Source: Robertmurraya dakarensis (lineage in GTDB: Bacteria > Bacillota > Bacilli > Bacillales > Cytobacillaceae). Taken from it: a stretch of 64,000 nt of DNA. The DNA lies in assembly GCF_900156875.1 (NCBI RefSeq), contig NZ_LT707409.1:2641057-2705056 (forward strand), in the 5' to 3' direction. Both the position numbers and the translations under genes were made by a program. The notes below the pieces were generated by a model, which was not told where the DNA came from, did not search any database, and worked only from the letters and a program-made list of their open reading frames with translations. Below are positions 62,996-64,000 of the stretch, in pieces (the first letter of the stretch is position 1; the number at the start of each line of letters is the position of its first letter).

Positions 62996-63964
62996 TTACT
63001 CATACAAACAGCAGCGCACATTGTGCCCTGTTTGAATCGGTTTTAGATCAGGAATTTCTGTCCTGCATTTCTCCATCACATGCCGGCAGCGATCGGAGAA
63101 ACGACAGCCACTTGGAAAATCGTATGCAGGCGGAACCATACCTGAGATAGCGCCAAGTCTATCAACCTCTTTCTCCAAAGATGGCAAACTATCAAGCAGT
63201 CCTTGTGTATAGGGATGCTTTGGATGCAAAAAGAGATTCTTGACCGTTGTTTCTTCGACAATTTGACCGCCATACATGACCATCACCCGGTCTGCATACT
63301 CAGCAACGACCCCTAAATCATGGGTGATTAAGAGAACGCCCATATTCAATTTATCTTTCATTTCATTGAGTAACTCCAATATCTGTGCCTGAATTGTGAC
63401 ATCCAGCGCAGTGGTTGGTTCATCGGCTATTAATAGCTTCGGATCACATGAGATCGCAATCGCAATCATCGCGCGCTGCCTCATTCCGCCGGAAAGCTGG
63501 TGGGGGTATTCTTTCATCGTGTCTTCTGCCCGAGGAAATCCTACTAGCTTAAGGAGCTCGATTGCTTTGCGTTCCGCCTCAGCTTTTGAAACTCTTGTAT
63601 GCTTTCGTATGGTTTCCTTTAGTTGATTCCCAATTGTAAAAACAGGATTTAAGGCTGTCATGGGTTCTTGAAAAACCATCGATATTTCCTTGCCGCGAAT
63701 TTTGGCCATTTGTTTTTCGCTTAGCGGCGTAATGTCTGTTCCATTCAGAATAATCCTGCCATCTTCAATTTTTCCAGGCTTATTTATCAGTTTTAGGATC
63801 GACAATGATGTGACACTTTTCCCGCTTCCAGACTCGCCCACCAGCGCGACCGTTTCACCTGGATGAACGTGAATGTCAACGCCATCAACTGCTTTGGCGA
63901 CTTTCTTGCCTTCTAAGTAAAAATACGTTTTTAAATTCTTTACCTGTAACAAAGGCTCTGACAA
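62996..63964 (-). CDS. Peptide ABC transporter ATPase, OppD/DppD type
   Basis: About 322 residues: Walker [16 protein letters not shown], signature SGGMRQRAMIAIA, Walker B LLIADEPTTALDVT, and C-terminal DFPSGCRFSDRCRHVMEKC. The start is probably the TTG at 63964 (LSEPLLQVKNL), six bases after AAGAGGTG; a GTG at 63973 would lie within that site. First gene of the operon in this window; its promoter lies at or beyond the right edge. Confidence 0.9.
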   Translation of the reverse strand: MSEPLLQVKNLKTYFYLEGKKVAKAVDGVDIHVHPGETVALVGESGSGKSVTSLSILKLINKPGKIEDGRIILNGTDITPLSEKQMAKIRGKEISMVFQEPMTALNPVFTIGNQLKETIRKHTRVSKAEAERKAIELLKLVGFPRAEDTMKEYPHQLSGGMRQRAMIAIAISCDPKLLIADEPTTALDVTIQAQILELLNEMKDKLNMGVLLITHDLGVVAEYADRVMVMYGGQIVEETTVKNLFLHPKHPYTQGLLDSLPSLEKEVDRLGAISGMVPPAYDFPSGCRFSDRCRHVMEKCRTEIPDLKPIQTGHNVRCCLYE

Positions 63965-64000
63965 TGCTTGCACCTCTTTTCAAAAAAGAACTTCAAAGGT

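Overview
The window is chromosomal DNA of a low-GC, Gram-positive, probably endospore-forming Bacillaceae member. The evidence is AGGAGG-type ribosome sites with TTG/GTG starts, many hairpin-plus-U terminators, an S-box riboswitch, a Spo0E-like phosphatase, CwlO-, LtaS- and KatA-type proteins, CcpA-type cre sites, and the tsaE-tsaB-rimI-tsaD operon next to a tRNA cluster. I see no phage, plasmid, insertion sequence or CRISPR. Most genes are on the minus strand.

Layout. 1-1876: t6A-modification operon (tsaD cut by the left edge). 2094-3762: 14 tRNA genes in one minus-strand array with its own promoter and terminator; a 15th tRNA (Ala-GGC) lies alone at 8919. 4371-5003: an array of about eleven 53-bp repeats, each with a hairpin core. 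5.0-10.6 kb: acetyltransferase, EamA transporter, MgtC-like protein, degenerate EAL-HDOD protein, soluble chemoreceptor, FbpB-like small protein. 10.7-14.4 kb: glycerate kinase and GntP permease, with a CdaR activator. 14.5-16.0 kb: betaine transporter.

16.2-22.1 kb: a six-gene operon (FapA, STAS, GHKL ATPase, HAMP sensor, STAS, PP2C phosphatase). It looks like a complete partner-switching system with no sigma factor, and is the best candidate here for an undescribed system. A diguanylate cyclase, a CwlO-type endopeptidase and a Cache chemoreceptor follow.

27.6-35.7 kb: methionine-salvage genes behind a SAM riboswitch (mtnW, mtnX, mtnB, mtnK) with an embedded sugar-type ABC importer, plausibly for methylthioribose. 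35.7-38.4 kb: a first glycolate oxidase pair. 38.6-46 kb: GNAT, orphan branched-chain-type binding protein, lipoteichoic acid synthase, TatA, Spo0E-like protein, PerR-box catalase. 46.1-57.3 kb: a glycolate utilisation cluster (permease, IclR regulator, FAH-family hydrolase, malate synthase G, glcD-glcF-glcE, FadR-type regulator). 58.2-64 kb: an Opp/Dpp peptide ABC operon, with a second, degenerate hairpin-repeat array just downstream.

How the parts fit. Glycolate is oxidised by GlcDEF to glyoxylate, and malate synthase G condenses that with acetyl-CoA to malate; glycerate enters lower glycolysis through GlxK. Full-consensus cre sites lie upstream of the glycerate operon and in the promoter region of the glycolate regulator, suggesting shared catabolite control. 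Distinct palindromes next to CdaR, IclR and FadR-type genes are candidate operators.
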